Assembly: GCA_903853895.1 (NCBI GenBank)
Contig: CAINUX010000074.1
Coordinates: forward strand, 1 to 47,317
DNA: 47,317 nt
Direction of reading: 5' to 3'
DNA from: an uncultured beta proteobacterium
Lineage (GTDB): Bacteria; Pseudomonadota; Gammaproteobacteria; Burkholderiales; Burkholderiaceae_C
Made by a program: the position numbers and the translations under genes. The notes under the pieces were generated by a model. The model made no database searches, was not told where the DNA came from, and saw only the letters and a list, made by a program, of their open reading frames with translations. Positions 34,388-41,913 of the stretch are shown in pieces. Every line of letters begins with the position of its first letter. The stretch's first letter is position 1.

Positions 34388-34452
34388 GCACACGTCGTTG
34401 TATGCAGAACCCGCAGTGCAATCGCTAAGGTCATGGGCGCTTCGTTACGCCC
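34388..34452 (-). promoter_or_regulatory. ANTAR-target two-hairpin leader of nirB
   Basis: Hairpin P1 (34452-34435, minus strand) is GGGCGT-AACGAA-GCGCCC; hairpin P2 (34405-34388) is GCATAC-AACGAC-GTGTGC. Both have six-base loops with A at position 1 and G at position 4, the known recognition features of ANTAR antiterminators, and both stems are six pairs with one wobble. P1 starts about 13 bases after the sigma-54 -12 element, so at the RNA 5' end. Confidence 0.75.
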
Positions 34453-34464
34453 GAACTAGCTTAT

Positions 34465-34479
34465 GCAAGAGGTGTGCCA
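34465..34479 (-). promoter_or_regulatory. Sigma-54 promoter of nirB
   Basis: Minus strand reads TGGCACA-CCTC-TTGC, a full match to the -24/-12 consensus with correct spacing. Transcription should start near 34453. I did not find a clear NtrC dyad upstream; a close but wrongly spaced GCAC/GTGC pair lies near 34618-34634. Confidence 0.8.
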
Positions 34480-34578
34480 TATGATTGGGTGGTCCCGCAG
34501 GTCTGCATCCGGTTATGGTGGCGCAGATGTGCAATTTGTTGTTTGGGCACACTGTTTTTCCCTCTGAAGTCTGGTTGT

Positions 34579-35889
34579 ATGACGTCTGCGTTGATTCATG
34601 TGAACGGTTTGAAGGCTGCACTTCCGTTGCGTGCCGATCTGGAGGCCGCAGGCATTCAGGTGCTGGGTGTTGCGTCCGAGCGCGCAAAGCTGCTGCAGGA
34701 AGTGGTGCGCCACGCACCAGATGTGGTCATTTGTGACGAAACCACGCCTGACGACGCACTGTTCAGGGCGACCCTGTCGATTGCGTTGACCGCCCCATGC
34801 CCGCTGATTGTCTTTACCAATGACCTGGACGCCGCCTACATTGCCCGCGCCATCGAGTCCGGCATCCACGCCTATGTGGTGCAGGGTTATGGGGCCAATC
34901 GCCTGCGTCCGCTCATTCACCTGGCACAGGCCCGGTTCCGGCATGAGCAGGCGCAACGCAATGCACTGCAGGACGTAACCACACGCTTTGAGGAGCGGGG
35001 GCTGGTCGAGCGTGCCAAGGGCATTCTGATGCGCGCTCGGCAGGTGTCAGAAGACGAGGCCTTTCAGGTGCTGCGCACGGTGTCCATGCACACCAACCAG
35101 CGCCTGGGCCAAGTCGCCCAGCAGATCATCCATTCCGCACGTTTTGCCGAAGATGTGAACCGCTGTGGCCAACTGCGCATGCTTTCGCAACGCCTTGTCA
35201 AACTGTATGGGCTACAGCTGGCGGGTGTGCACACTGTGAAGAACGCGCAGCAAGCGCAGGACTCCGTGCAGCGCATTGACGCCAATCTGGCGCACTTGGG
35301 CAAGAGCCTGTCGCACGCCACCTATGGCGATCTGTTGGGGCAGGTGGTGCAGACCTGGGCGCGGTTGAAACCGGCGTTGCTAGCGGCCCACGTTTCGTCA
35401 GTGCAAGCCTCGGCGATGGTCCTGACGGACGAGCTGGCCGAGCAACTGTTGCAGGGTGCCGAGCGTTTGACATCGCAGTTGGAGAGCGCGGGTCTGGCGC
35501 CGCCCCTGCGGGTGCTCAATATGGCTGGGCGTCAGCGCATGTTGTCGCAGCGTTTTGCCAAGTATGCAGTCCTGGGCATGTTGGGTGACAGCGCGTGGAC
35601 ACAGCGTTGCGACGAAGGAATGGTCGAATCCAAGGCCGCCTTTGAGCAGGCGCTGACGTATCTCAACAGCCTCCCACTCAGCACGCCCGACATCCACAGC
35701 GCGCTACAGGCCGCCGGCCTGGGTTGGCTGACGATGGTGGAGTGCGCCAGGGATGCAGGGCGCCTGCCGGGTGCCGAGCGCCTGACAGGCTTGCAGAGTC
35801 TGGCGACTGCCAGTGAAGACCTGCTGGAGGTGTTTGAGCAACTGTCTTCCCACTATGAATGCAGTATGCAGGTGCTGGCGGGCACGTAA
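34579..35889 (+). CDS. REC-ANTAR-PilJ fusion antiterminator
   Basis: 436 residues. Residues 1-125 resemble the receiver of NasT-type regulators but lack the N-terminal acidic pair; D53 (VICDE) is where the phosphoacceptor would be. An ANTAR RNA-binding domain spans about 134-186 (GLVERAKGILMRARQVSEDE). The C-terminal 250 residues hold a two-repeat PilJ-type sensor with CGQLRMLSQRL (196-206) and AGRQRMLSQRF (316-326). No signal peptide or membrane segment, so it should sense a cytosolic ligand, plausibly nitrate or nitrite, and act on the hexaloop leaders of nirB and nrtA. NasR has sensor then ANTAR; here the order is reversed. ATG 34579 is preferred over upstream in-frame ATG 34474. Divergent from nirB. 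Confidence 0.83.
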   Translation: MTSALIHVNGLKAALPLRADLEAAGIQVLGVASERAKLLQEVVRHAPDVVICDETTPDDALFRATLSIALTAPCPLIVFTNDLDAAYIARAIESGIHAYVVQGYGANRLRPLIHLAQARFRHEQAQRNALQDVTTRFEERGLVERAKGILMRARQVSEDEAFQVLRTVSMHTNQRLGQVAQQIIHSARFAEDVNRCGQLRMLSQRLVKLYGLQLAGVHTVKNAQQAQDSVQRIDANLAHLGKSLSHATYGDLLGQVVQTWARLKPALLAAHVSSVQASAMVLTDELAEQLLQGAERLTSQLESAGLAPPLRVLNMAGRQRMLSQRFAKYAVLGMLGDSAWTQRCDEGMVESKAAFEQALTYLNSLPLSTPDIHSALQAAGLGWLTMVECARDAGRLPGAERLTGLQSLATASEDLLEVFEQLSSHYECSMQVLAGT

Positions 35890-35903
35890 AACGGCCGTGG
35901 CCG

Positions 35904-38417
35904 TCAGTTGTTAACAGTTGCAAACGGTGCGGGACCGGTGGGGAATTCCAGAAATGCTTCGAATTGCTCGATGGGAACAGGGCAGCCAAACAGAAAGCCC
36001 TGGTAGGCGTAACAGCCAATGCGGGCCAGAAAATCGCGCTGTTCTTCGGTTTCAACGCCTTCGGCCACGACGGATAAACCCAAACTGGTGCCGAGCGCCA
36101 CGATGGTGCGCGCTATGGCGGCATCGTTGGGGTCGTTCAGCACATCCCGCACAAACGAGCGGTCGATCTTGAGCAGGTCCAGTGGCAACAGTTTCAGATA
36201 GCTCAGCGACGAATAGCCAGTGCCGAAATCGTCCAGTGAAAAGCCGATGCCATGTGCCTTCAGGGCGTTCATCTTCACGATGATGTCGTCCACACGGTGT
36301 GCAAGAACGCTTTCGGTGAGTTCAATGCGCAGCCGGTTGGGCGCCACGGACCACTGCTGCAGGCACTTCAACACTTGCGGCACAAAGTTGGGTTCGCGCA
36401 GCTCGCGTGCACTCACGTTTACTGCCAGACTCAGGTGAGCGGTCTGCGGGTTCTTGGCCCAGCGGGCCAGTTGTTCGCAGGCCATGTTCATGACCCAGCG
36501 GCCCAAGGGAACAATCAGACCCGTAGCTTCAGCGAGCGCGATGAAGTGCTCTGGCATGACCAGTCCGCGTGTGGGCTGCTGCCAGCGCACCAAGGCTTCG
36601 GCCCCCGTCAGCACGCCATCGGAGCCAACGGTGGGCTGGAAGTACAGGACCAGTTCTTCACCGCCTTGCAAACCGTCGCGCAGGTCGAACTCCATGGCCA
36701 CCCAACTTTCCAGTTCGGTCTGCATGCTGACATCAAAAAAACGCAAGGTGTTGCGTCCCGCCGCCTTGGCCTGGTACATCGCCAGATCGGCTTGTTTCAG
36801 AAGATCATCCACGCTGTTCGAGTGGGCGTCGAACAGCGTGATGCCCATGCTGGGTGAGCTGTGGTGTTCGCGACCCGCCAGGTCATAGGGCTGGTTCAGC
36901 GTGTACAAAATCTTCTTGCCCACGCTGTCGGCTTGCGATGCGGCTCCATGGGTGGAGGGTTCCAGGTCTTCCAGCACCAAGACAAATTCGTCACCGCCCA
37001 GGCGCGCCACGGTGTCGGCCTCCCGCACACAGCCCACCAGTCGCTGCGCGACCTGCTGCAGCAACAAATCGCCCACATCATGGCCCAGCGTGTCGTTCAG
37101 TGTCTTGAAGTTGTCCAGATCAATGAAGAGCAGGGCGCCGTGCTGGTGGTGGCGGGTGTTGGTGTGCAGTGCCTTCTTGAGTTGTTCGAGCAGCAGGCGG
37201 CGGTTGGGCAGGCCAGTCAGTGCATCGTAAAACGCCAGGCGGTGGATCTCGTCGCCGGTTTGTTTCTGTACCGAAATGTCGCGCCCAATGCCGTGGTAAC
37301 CCCGAAACTTGCCATCGGTATCAAACATGGGTGATCCGCTGATGCAGGCCCAGTGCACCGTAGCGCCCGTGTCGGGTCGGCGGATTTCAAGATCACGAAA
37401 CGGCTGGTGCGCGTAGACAATTTTGCGGTGTGCGTCCCAGTCGGCCTCGGTCATGTTGAGCGACGTGAGTTCCCAATGCGTCTTGCCCATGTGCTGGGTT
37501 GCTGTCATGCCGGTGCTGTTGTAGACCTTGCCACCCAGCACCGTAAACCGGAAGTTCTCGTCCTGCTCCCAGTACCAGTCGGACGAGAGCTCAGTCAACG
37601 CGCGGAACCGTGATTCACTGTCGCGTAGTGTGGCCTCACTCTTCTTGCGTTCGGTCACGTCGACAAAATTGACCTGGATGGCGGGCTCGCCTCCATGGGT
37701 TATGGGTGAAGCCTGGATTTCAACGTCAATGGATTTTCCGTCCCGGCGCAAAAACTTCTCAACCTGGGCCGGCAGCGGCATGCCCTTGGCATAGCCCTGC
37801 GCAATGCGGTCGGCCACGATACTTTGATACCGGGGGTCCACCAGATCTTTGACGGGCAGGCCAATCAGTTCCGCTTCGCGGTTTGCGCCCAATATGGAAA
37901 TGGCGGCGGGGTTGGCATAGACCACCCGGCCATGCTGGTGCACCCCAATGCCAATGGGTGACCATTCCACCAGTGCGCGATAGCGCGCCTCGCTATCCTG
38001 CAGTTTTTCCTCTACGGCCAAGGTCGCGGTCAAGTCGGTGTTGGTGCCTGACAGGCGCTGCGCTTTGCCTTGCCTGTCGCGTTGAATGTGGGCCCGAAGC
38101 AGGACGAAAATGTAATGCCCTTGCTTGTGGCGCAGTTGGCATTCAACTTGCCAAATATTGCCAGACCCCTGCAGTGCCGCGGTGAATCCCCGGTCAATGG
38201 CTTTAGCCTCATCCGGATGGAAAAAGCTGGCCATTAAACCGGAAGTGGCAGGCAGTTCGGCATTGACGTAGCCCAGCATGTTCCACCAGGCGGGGGAGAA
38301 GTAGACCTCGCTGGTCAATAAATCCCAGTCCCATGGTGCGGCGTTGATGCTGCGCAGGATCAGTTCCAGGCGTTCTTGCGACAGAGTTTGGGTTGGCCCG
38401 TGGAGGGTGTTTTGCAT
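35904..38417 (-). CDS. PAS-PAS-PAS-GGDEF-EAL c-di-GMP protein
   Basis: 837 residues with three PAS units (about 15-130, 140-260, 265-390), GGDEF (RLGGDEF near 472-478, inhibitory site READ) and EAL (EALVRW near 605, DDFGTGYSS near 728). Both catalytic signatures appear intact. It is the paralogue of the protein at 2207-4684. Its start is 24 bases after the nrtD stop on the same strand, so it may be the last gene of nrtABD. A perfect 6-base hairpin (GCGCCA/TGGCGC, 38419-38435) sits directly before the ATG and could mask initiation; no strong Shine-Dalgarno is seen. Converges with the fusion regulator gene, 14 bases apart. Confidence 0.9.
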   Translation of the reverse strand: MQNTLHGPTQTLSQERLELILRSINAAPWDWDLLTSEVYFSPAWWNMLGYVNAELPATSGLMASFFHPDEAKAIDRGFTAALQGSGNIWQVECQLRHKQGHYIFVLLRAHIQRDRQGKAQRLSGTNTDLTATLAVEEKLQDSEARYRALVEWSPIGIGVHQHGRVVYANPAAISILGANREAELIGLPVKDLVDPRYQSIVADRIAQGYAKGMPLPAQVEKFLRRDGKSIDVEIQASPITHGGEPAIQVNFVDVTERKKSEATLRDSESRFRALTELSSDWYWEQDENFRFTVLGGKVYNSTGMTATQHMGKTHWELTSLNMTEADWDAHRKIVYAHQPFRDLEIRRPDTGATVHWACISGSPMFDTDGKFRGYHGIGRDISVQKQTGDEIHRLAFYDALTGLPNRRLLLEQLKKALHTNTRHHQHGALLFIDLDNFKTLNDTLGHDVGDLLLQQVAQRLVGCVREADTVARLGGDEFVLVLEDLEPSTHGAASQADSVGKKILYTLNQPYDLAGREHHSSPSMGITLFDAHSNSVDDLLKQADLAMYQAKAAGRNTLRFFDVSMQTELESWVAMEFDLRDGLQGGEELVLYFQPTVGSDGVLTGAEALVRWQQPTRGLVMPEHFIALAEATGLIVPLGRWVMNMACEQLARWAKNPQTAHLSLAVNVSARELREPNFVPQVLKCLQQWSVAPNRLRIELTESVLAHRVDDIIVKMNALKAHGIGFSLDDFGTGYSSLSYLKLLPLDLLKIDRSFVRDVLNDPNDAAIARTIVALGTSLGLSVVAEGVETEEQRDFLARIGCYAYQGFLFGCPVPIEQFEAFLEFPTGPAPFATVNN

Positions 38418-38441
38418 AGCGCCACATTATGGCGCCATGGC

Positions 38442-39272
38442 TCAGGCCGCCGTCTTCTCGACGTGGGCCTGGCGGGTGTATAAAAAGTCGATCACCGCCT
38501 TGCGGTAGCCCAGGTATTGCGCGCTGTCGGCCAGTGCCACGCGGTTGCGTGGGCGGGGCAGGTCAACCGCCAGTACTTCGCCGATGGTGGCGGCAGGCCC
38601 GTTGGTCAGCATCACGATCCTGTCCGACAGCAGCACGGCTTCGTCCACATCGTGCGTCACCATCACTACGGTACTCTGGGTGCGCGCCACGATCTCCAGC
38701 AGCTCGTCCTGCAGTTTGGCGCGGGTCAGTGCGTCCAGGGCGCCAAAGGGCTCGTCCATCAGCAAGACCTTGGGTTCCATGGCCAGGGCGCGGGCAATGC
38801 CCACGCGCTGCTTCATGCCGCCGGAGATCTCGCCGGGGCGCTTCTGCGCGGCGGGCGTCAGGCCCACCATGGCCAGCGCGGCATCGGTTCGTGCTTTCAA
38901 CTGGGCCTTGTTTTCCGAGGGCGCGCCGGTGCTTTTGGAGGCTGCGCCGAACACGCGTTCCACACCCAGGTAGACATTCTCAAAACAGGTGAGCCATGGC
39001 AGCAGCGAATGGTTCTGGAACACCACCGCACGTTCGGGACCGGGGCCGGCGATCTCGCGGTTGGCGCACAGCAGCGTGCCCTCAGACGGCATGGTTAGCC
39101 CTGCAATCAGGTTGAGAAGGGTTGACTTGCCGCAGCCTGAATGGCCAATCAGCGTCACAAACTCGCCCTTGGCAACTGTCAGGTTGATGTCGCGCAGCGC
39201 AGGGAATACCCCCTTCTTGGTCTTGAAGGTTTGGGCGACGTTCTGGATCTCGATGAATTTCAGACTATTCAT
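38442..39272 (-). CDS. nrtD: Nitrate ABC transporter ATP-binding protein
   Basis: 276 residues. Walker A is GHSGCGKST, the signature motif is SGGMKQR and Walker [12 protein letters not shown], with a switch histidine in VTHDVDEA. It belongs to the nitrate/sulfonate/taurine importer ATPases; the adjacent NrtA and NrtB assign it to nitrate. It lacks the C-terminal NrtA-like domain of cyanobacterial NrtC, so it corresponds to NrtD. Its start overlaps the nrtB stop (ATGA) and follows GAGGAAG. Confidence 0.92.
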   Translation of the reverse strand: MNSLKFIEIQNVAQTFKTKKGVFPALRDINLTVAKGEFVTLIGHSGCGKSTLLNLIAGLTMPSEGTLLCANREIAGPGPERAVVFQNHSLLPWLTCFENVYLGVERVFGAASKSTGAPSENKAQLKARTDAALAMVGLTPAAQKRPGEISGGMKQRVGIARALAMEPKVLLMDEPFGALDALTRAKLQDELLEIVARTQSTVVMVTHDVDEAVLLSDRIVMLTNGPAATIGEVLAVDLPRPRNRVALADSAQYLGYRKAVIDFLYTRQAHVEKTAA

Positions 39273-40222
39273 GATTTAACTTCCTCGAAAGTGAATGCCG
39301 TTGCGATCTTTATCAGTGCGTATTCCAGAACTAGGCCGACGATACCGATCACAAAAATCGCGATGATGATGTTTTTGACGTTCAGGTTGTTCCACTCGTC
39401 CCACACCCAGAAGCCTATGCCCACACCACCAGTCAGCATCTCGGCGGCCACGATGACCAGCCAGGCTGTGCCCACCGCCAGGCGCACGCCGGTCAACATG
39501 TAGGGCAGCACGGCGGGAAACAGGATCTTGGTCACGATCTTCCACTCGGAGAGGTTCAGTACCTTGGCCACGTTCATGTAGTCCTGCGGTACGCGCTGCA
39601 CACCCACTGCGGTGTTGATGAGCATGGGCCAGATGGAGCAGATGAAAATGGTCCAAATGGCAGCCGGGTTGGCACCCTTGAAGACCATCAGGCCGATGGG
39701 CAGCCAGGCCAGTGGTGACACCGGGCGCAGCAGGCTGATCAGCGGGTTGAACATACGCCCCAGAAACTCAAAGCGACCGATGGCAAAACCGGCCGGGATG
39801 CCCACTGCGGCGGCCAGACCAAAGCCTACGGCCACGCGCTCCAGCGACATCAGCACGTTCCAGCCCACACCCTGGTCGTTGGGCCCCTTGCGGTAGAACG
39901 GGTCGCTGAACAGCACCACGGCCTGCTTCCATGTCTCCCACGGGCTGGGGATGCTGCTGGAAGTGCTGATGCTGACGATGGCCCAAATGCCAATCAGCAG
40001 GCCCAGACCCAGTAGGGGTGGCAGCACGGTCATGACCAGGCCGCGCCAGTCGCGGGACGCGCGTGCGGCTGCAGGTGCAGCGACGCTGGCAACTGCCGGG
40101 ACTGAAGGCTCTGAGTCTTTCGGACCTCTAGCCCTCGTGGAATCTATGTGAGATGCTTCCTTTTTCATAGCAATGCTCTCGCTGGCCGCAGCCAAAGGGG
40201 AATGGAAAACTGCGCTAACCAT
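39269..40222 (-). CDS. nrtB: Nitrate ABC transporter permease
   Basis: 317 residues. Six or so transmembrane segments after residue 65, with the BPD-transport permease region near [20 protein letters not shown] and the EAA-like loop. ATG 40222 is chosen because AAAGGA precedes it closely. A TTG five codons earlier and an ATG at 40171 are alternatives. The N-terminal 60 residues are hydrophilic and low-complexity; about residues 16-33 (including [15 protein letters not shown]) are encoded by a copy of the dispersed repeat, so this cytosolic tail is partly repeat-derived. Operon nrtA-nrtB-nrtD. Confidence 0.9.
   Translation of the reverse strand: MVSAVFHSPLAAASESIAMKKEASHIDSTRARGPKDSEPSVPAVASVAAPAAARASRDWRGLVMTVLPPLLGLGLLIGIWAIVSISTSSSIPSPWETWKQAVVLFSDPFYRKGPNDQGVGWNVLMSLERVAVGFGLAAAVGIPAGFAIGRFEFLGRMFNPLISLLRPVSPLAWLPIGLMVFKGANPAAIWTIFICSIWPMLINTAVGVQRVPQDYMNVAKVLNLSEWKIVTKILFPAVLPYMLTGVRLAVGTAWLVIVAAEMLTGGVGIGFWVWDEWNNLNVKNIIIAIFVIGIVGLVLEYALIKIATAFTFEEVKS
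40125..40172 (-). repeat. Dispersed CACGAGGG repeat, copy F, inside nrtB
   Basis: Minus strand reads GCTATGAAAAAGGAAGCATC and then GATTCCACGAGGGCTAGAGG. Sense to nrtB, encoding part of its N-terminal tail. Confidence 0.8.
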
Positions 40223-40236
40223 TTGGAATCCTTTCA

Positions 40237-40271
40237 ATCAGTTGAGGACAGAACTAAAGGTCTGTCCCGCA
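40237..40271. repeat. GGACAGA/TCTGTCC hairpin repeat, copy 2
   Basis: ATCAGTTGAGGACAGA as in 11158-11173; GGACAGA (40246-40252) pairs with TCTGTCC (40261-40267) over an 8-base loop. Lies between the nrtA stop and nrtB, so it may stabilise the upstream part of the nrtABD messenger, a typical role of such palindromes. Confidence 0.6.
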
Positions 40272-40276
40272 AGTTT

Positions 40277-41521
40277 TCAGGCCTTGATCTTGAAACCGTC
40301 GGCGTATTTCTTCGGGTCCTTGCCGTCCCAGACCATGCCGTCCATGAACTTGGCCGAGCGCATCACGTCTTTGGGAACAGACGCCTTGGCAGCGGTGGCG
40401 GCCTGCTTGTAGATGTCGATCTGGTTGACCTGCTTGGCCACCGCCAGATAGTCGGGGTGGTCCTTCAGCAAGCCCCAACGCTTGTGCTGGGTCATGAACC
40501 ACATGCCGTCGGTCAGGTAGGGGAAGGTCACCGCGCCGTCGTTGTAGAACTTCATGTGGTTGGGGTCATCCCAGGTCTTGCCCATGCCGTTCTGGTAGCG
40601 CCCCAGGATGCGCTGGTTGATGGCGTCCACACTGGTGTTCACATAGCTCTTGTCGGCAATGGTTTCGGCCATCTTGTTCTTGTTGGACAGGCTGGCATCG
40701 ATCCACTGGCCGGCCTCGATGATGGCCGCGGTCACGGCGCGCGCCGTGTTGGGGTACTTCTTCACGAACTCGGCCGTGGTGCCCAGCACCTTTTCGGGGT
40801 GGTCTTTCCAGATGTCCTGGGTGGTAGTGGCGGTGACGCCGATGCCGTCGATGATGGCGCGGTGGTTCCAGGGTTCGCCCACGCAGTAGCCGTCCATATT
40901 GCCAACACGCATATTGGCCACCATCTGCGGTGGCGGCACGGTGATGACCTTGGCGTCCTGCATCGGATTGATGCCGTTGGCCGCCAGCCAGTAGTACAGC
41001 CACATGGCGTGGGTACCGGTGGGGAAGGTGTGCGCAAAGGTGTACTCGCGTTTCTCGGACGCCATCAGCTTGGCCAGGCCGGGGCCGTCCACGGCGCCTT
41101 TGTCCGCCAGTTTTTTGGACAGGGTGATGGCCTGGCCGTTGTGGTTGAGCGTCATCATGATGGCCATGTCTTTCTTCGGTCCGCTGATGCCCAAGTGCAC
41201 GCCATAGATCAGGCCGTACAGCGAGTGTGCAAAGTCCAGTTCGCCATTGACCAACTTGTCGCGCACGCCGGCCCAGGAGGCTTCCTTGCTGGGGATGATC
41301 TTGACGCCGTACTTCTTGTCAAAGCCCAGTACCGATGCCATGACCACGCTGGCACAGTCGGTCAGGGGAATGAAGCCGATCTTGACCTCGGTCTTCTCAG
41401 GGGCGTCGGAACCTGCGGCGTAAACCGTAGCGCGCAGTGCCGGACTGATGCCGACGGCGCCGACGGCAGCGGACTGCAACACGGCACGGCGGCTGAGTTT
41501 GTGGTCAAAAAGATTAGTCAT
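40277..41521 (-). CDS. nrtA: Nitrate ABC transporter substrate-binding protein
   Basis: 414 residues. A twin-arginine signal (SRRAVLQSAAVGAVG) sends the folded protein to the periplasm. The NrtA/SsuA-like binding domain follows: KIGFIPLTDCASVVMASVLG, then HTFPTGTHAMWLYYWLAANG and MDGYCVGEPWNHRAI, which contain the known nitrate-contacting region of NrtA. First gene of nrtABD. It has a long regulated leader with sigma-54 promoter, ANTAR hairpins and terminator (41559-41712). Confidence 0.93.
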   Translation of the reverse strand: MTNLFDHKLSRRAVLQSAAVGAVGISPALRATVYAAGSDAPEKTEVKIGFIPLTDCASVVMASVLGFDKKYGVKIIPSKEASWAGVRDKLVNGELDFAHSLYGLIYGVHLGISGPKKDMAIMMTLNHNGQAITLSKKLADKGAVDGPGLAKLMASEKREYTFAHTFPTGTHAMWLYYWLAANGINPMQDAKVITVPPPQMVANMRVGNMDGYCVGEPWNHRAIIDGIGVTATTTQDIWKDHPEKVLGTTAEFVKKYPNTARAVTAAIIEAGQWIDASLSNKNKMAETIADKSYVNTSVDAINQRILGRYQNGMGKTWDDPNHMKFYNDGAVTFPYLTDGMWFMTQHKRWGLLKDHPDYLAVAKQVNQIDIYKQAATAAKASVPKDVMRSAKFMDGMVWDGKDPKKYADGFKIKA

Positions 41522-41558
41522 GGCAGGCTTCCTTTAAAAGTTTGACGTTGACGAAACG

Positions 41559-41623
41559 AAAAAAGGCGTCCTCACACTGCACATGACTTGATTGAAAAGT
41601 CGCGTGCAGGTGGGGACGCCTTT
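41559..41623 (-). terminator. Intrinsic terminator in the nrtA leader (attenuator)
   Basis: On the minus strand GGCGTCCCCACCTGCAC (41620-41604) pairs with GTGCAGTGTGAGGACGCC (41582-41565) as a stem of about 17 pairs with small mismatches, followed directly by six T. It ends about 40 bases before the nrtA start, so it would stop transcription unless prevented: the expected attenuator of an ANTAR-controlled operon. Confidence 0.85.
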
Positions 41624-41640
41624 GTCCGGGGTGACTGGCT

Positions 41641-41683
41641 CAACCCGCCATTGGGTCGTGCCTGTCAGTGACCATCGTTGGTC
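41641..41683 (-). promoter_or_regulatory. ANTAR-target two-hairpin leader of nrtA
   Basis: P1 (41683-41670, minus strand) is GACC-AACGAT-GGTC; P2 (41658-41641) is CGACCC-AATGGC-GGGTTG. Both loops are six bases with A1 and G4. P1 lies at the predicted RNA 5' end, about 15 bases past the sigma-54 -12 element, and P2 is 18 bases before the terminator stem. Confidence 0.8.
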
Positions 41684-41697
41684 TCATGGAGTCATAC

Positions 41698-41712
41698 GCA
41701 ATGAGCGTGCCA
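41698..41712 (-). promoter_or_regulatory. Sigma-54 promoter of nrtA
   Basis: Minus strand reads TGGCACG-CTCA-TTGC, a perfect -24/-12 consensus. Predicted start near 41686. Confidence 0.85.
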
Positions 41713-41754
41713 GGTTTCTCTTGGTGCTTTGTTACTACGCGCGACGCGTTGATC

Positions 41755-41805
41755 GCTTTCATTTTGATAGCAATAGTTCCATATTGCACGAGGGCTACTG
41801 CCCGA
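41755..41805 (+). repeat. Dispersed CACGAGGG repeat, copy G, in the nrtA upstream region
   Basis: TTTTGATAGCAATAGTTCC followed by ATTGCACGAGGGCTACTG. It lies between the sigma-54 promoter and the NtrC-type dyad. Confidence 0.75.
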
Positions 41806-41839
41806 TTTGTTGAGAGATATTTCTGCAAACAGGGTTCCG

Positions 41840-41854
41840 GCACCAAATTTGTGC
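41840..41854. promoter_or_regulatory. NtrC-type enhancer site upstream of nrtA
   Basis: GCAC-CAAATTT-GTGC matches the NtrC dyad (GCAC-N7-GTGC) exactly. Its centre is about 160 bases upstream of the predicted start, a usual enhancer distance. A further GCACC half-site lies at 41859. Confidence 0.7.
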
Positions 41855-41913
41855 GCTGCACCAAAATCAGTTGCTGCCTAAAGAAAGTGGGGAATGTGGT
41901 CGACAAATGTTGC

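Noticed and set aside
34480-34640. NtrC sites upstream of the nirB promoter
   Set aside because: GCAC and GTGC half-sites occur, but none at the seven-base spacing; an activator site is expected but not shown.
35886-35905. ACGGCC-GT-GGCCGT hairpin between two convergent genes
   Set aside because: A two-base loop is too small and no T-run follows on either strand, so I do not call it a terminator.
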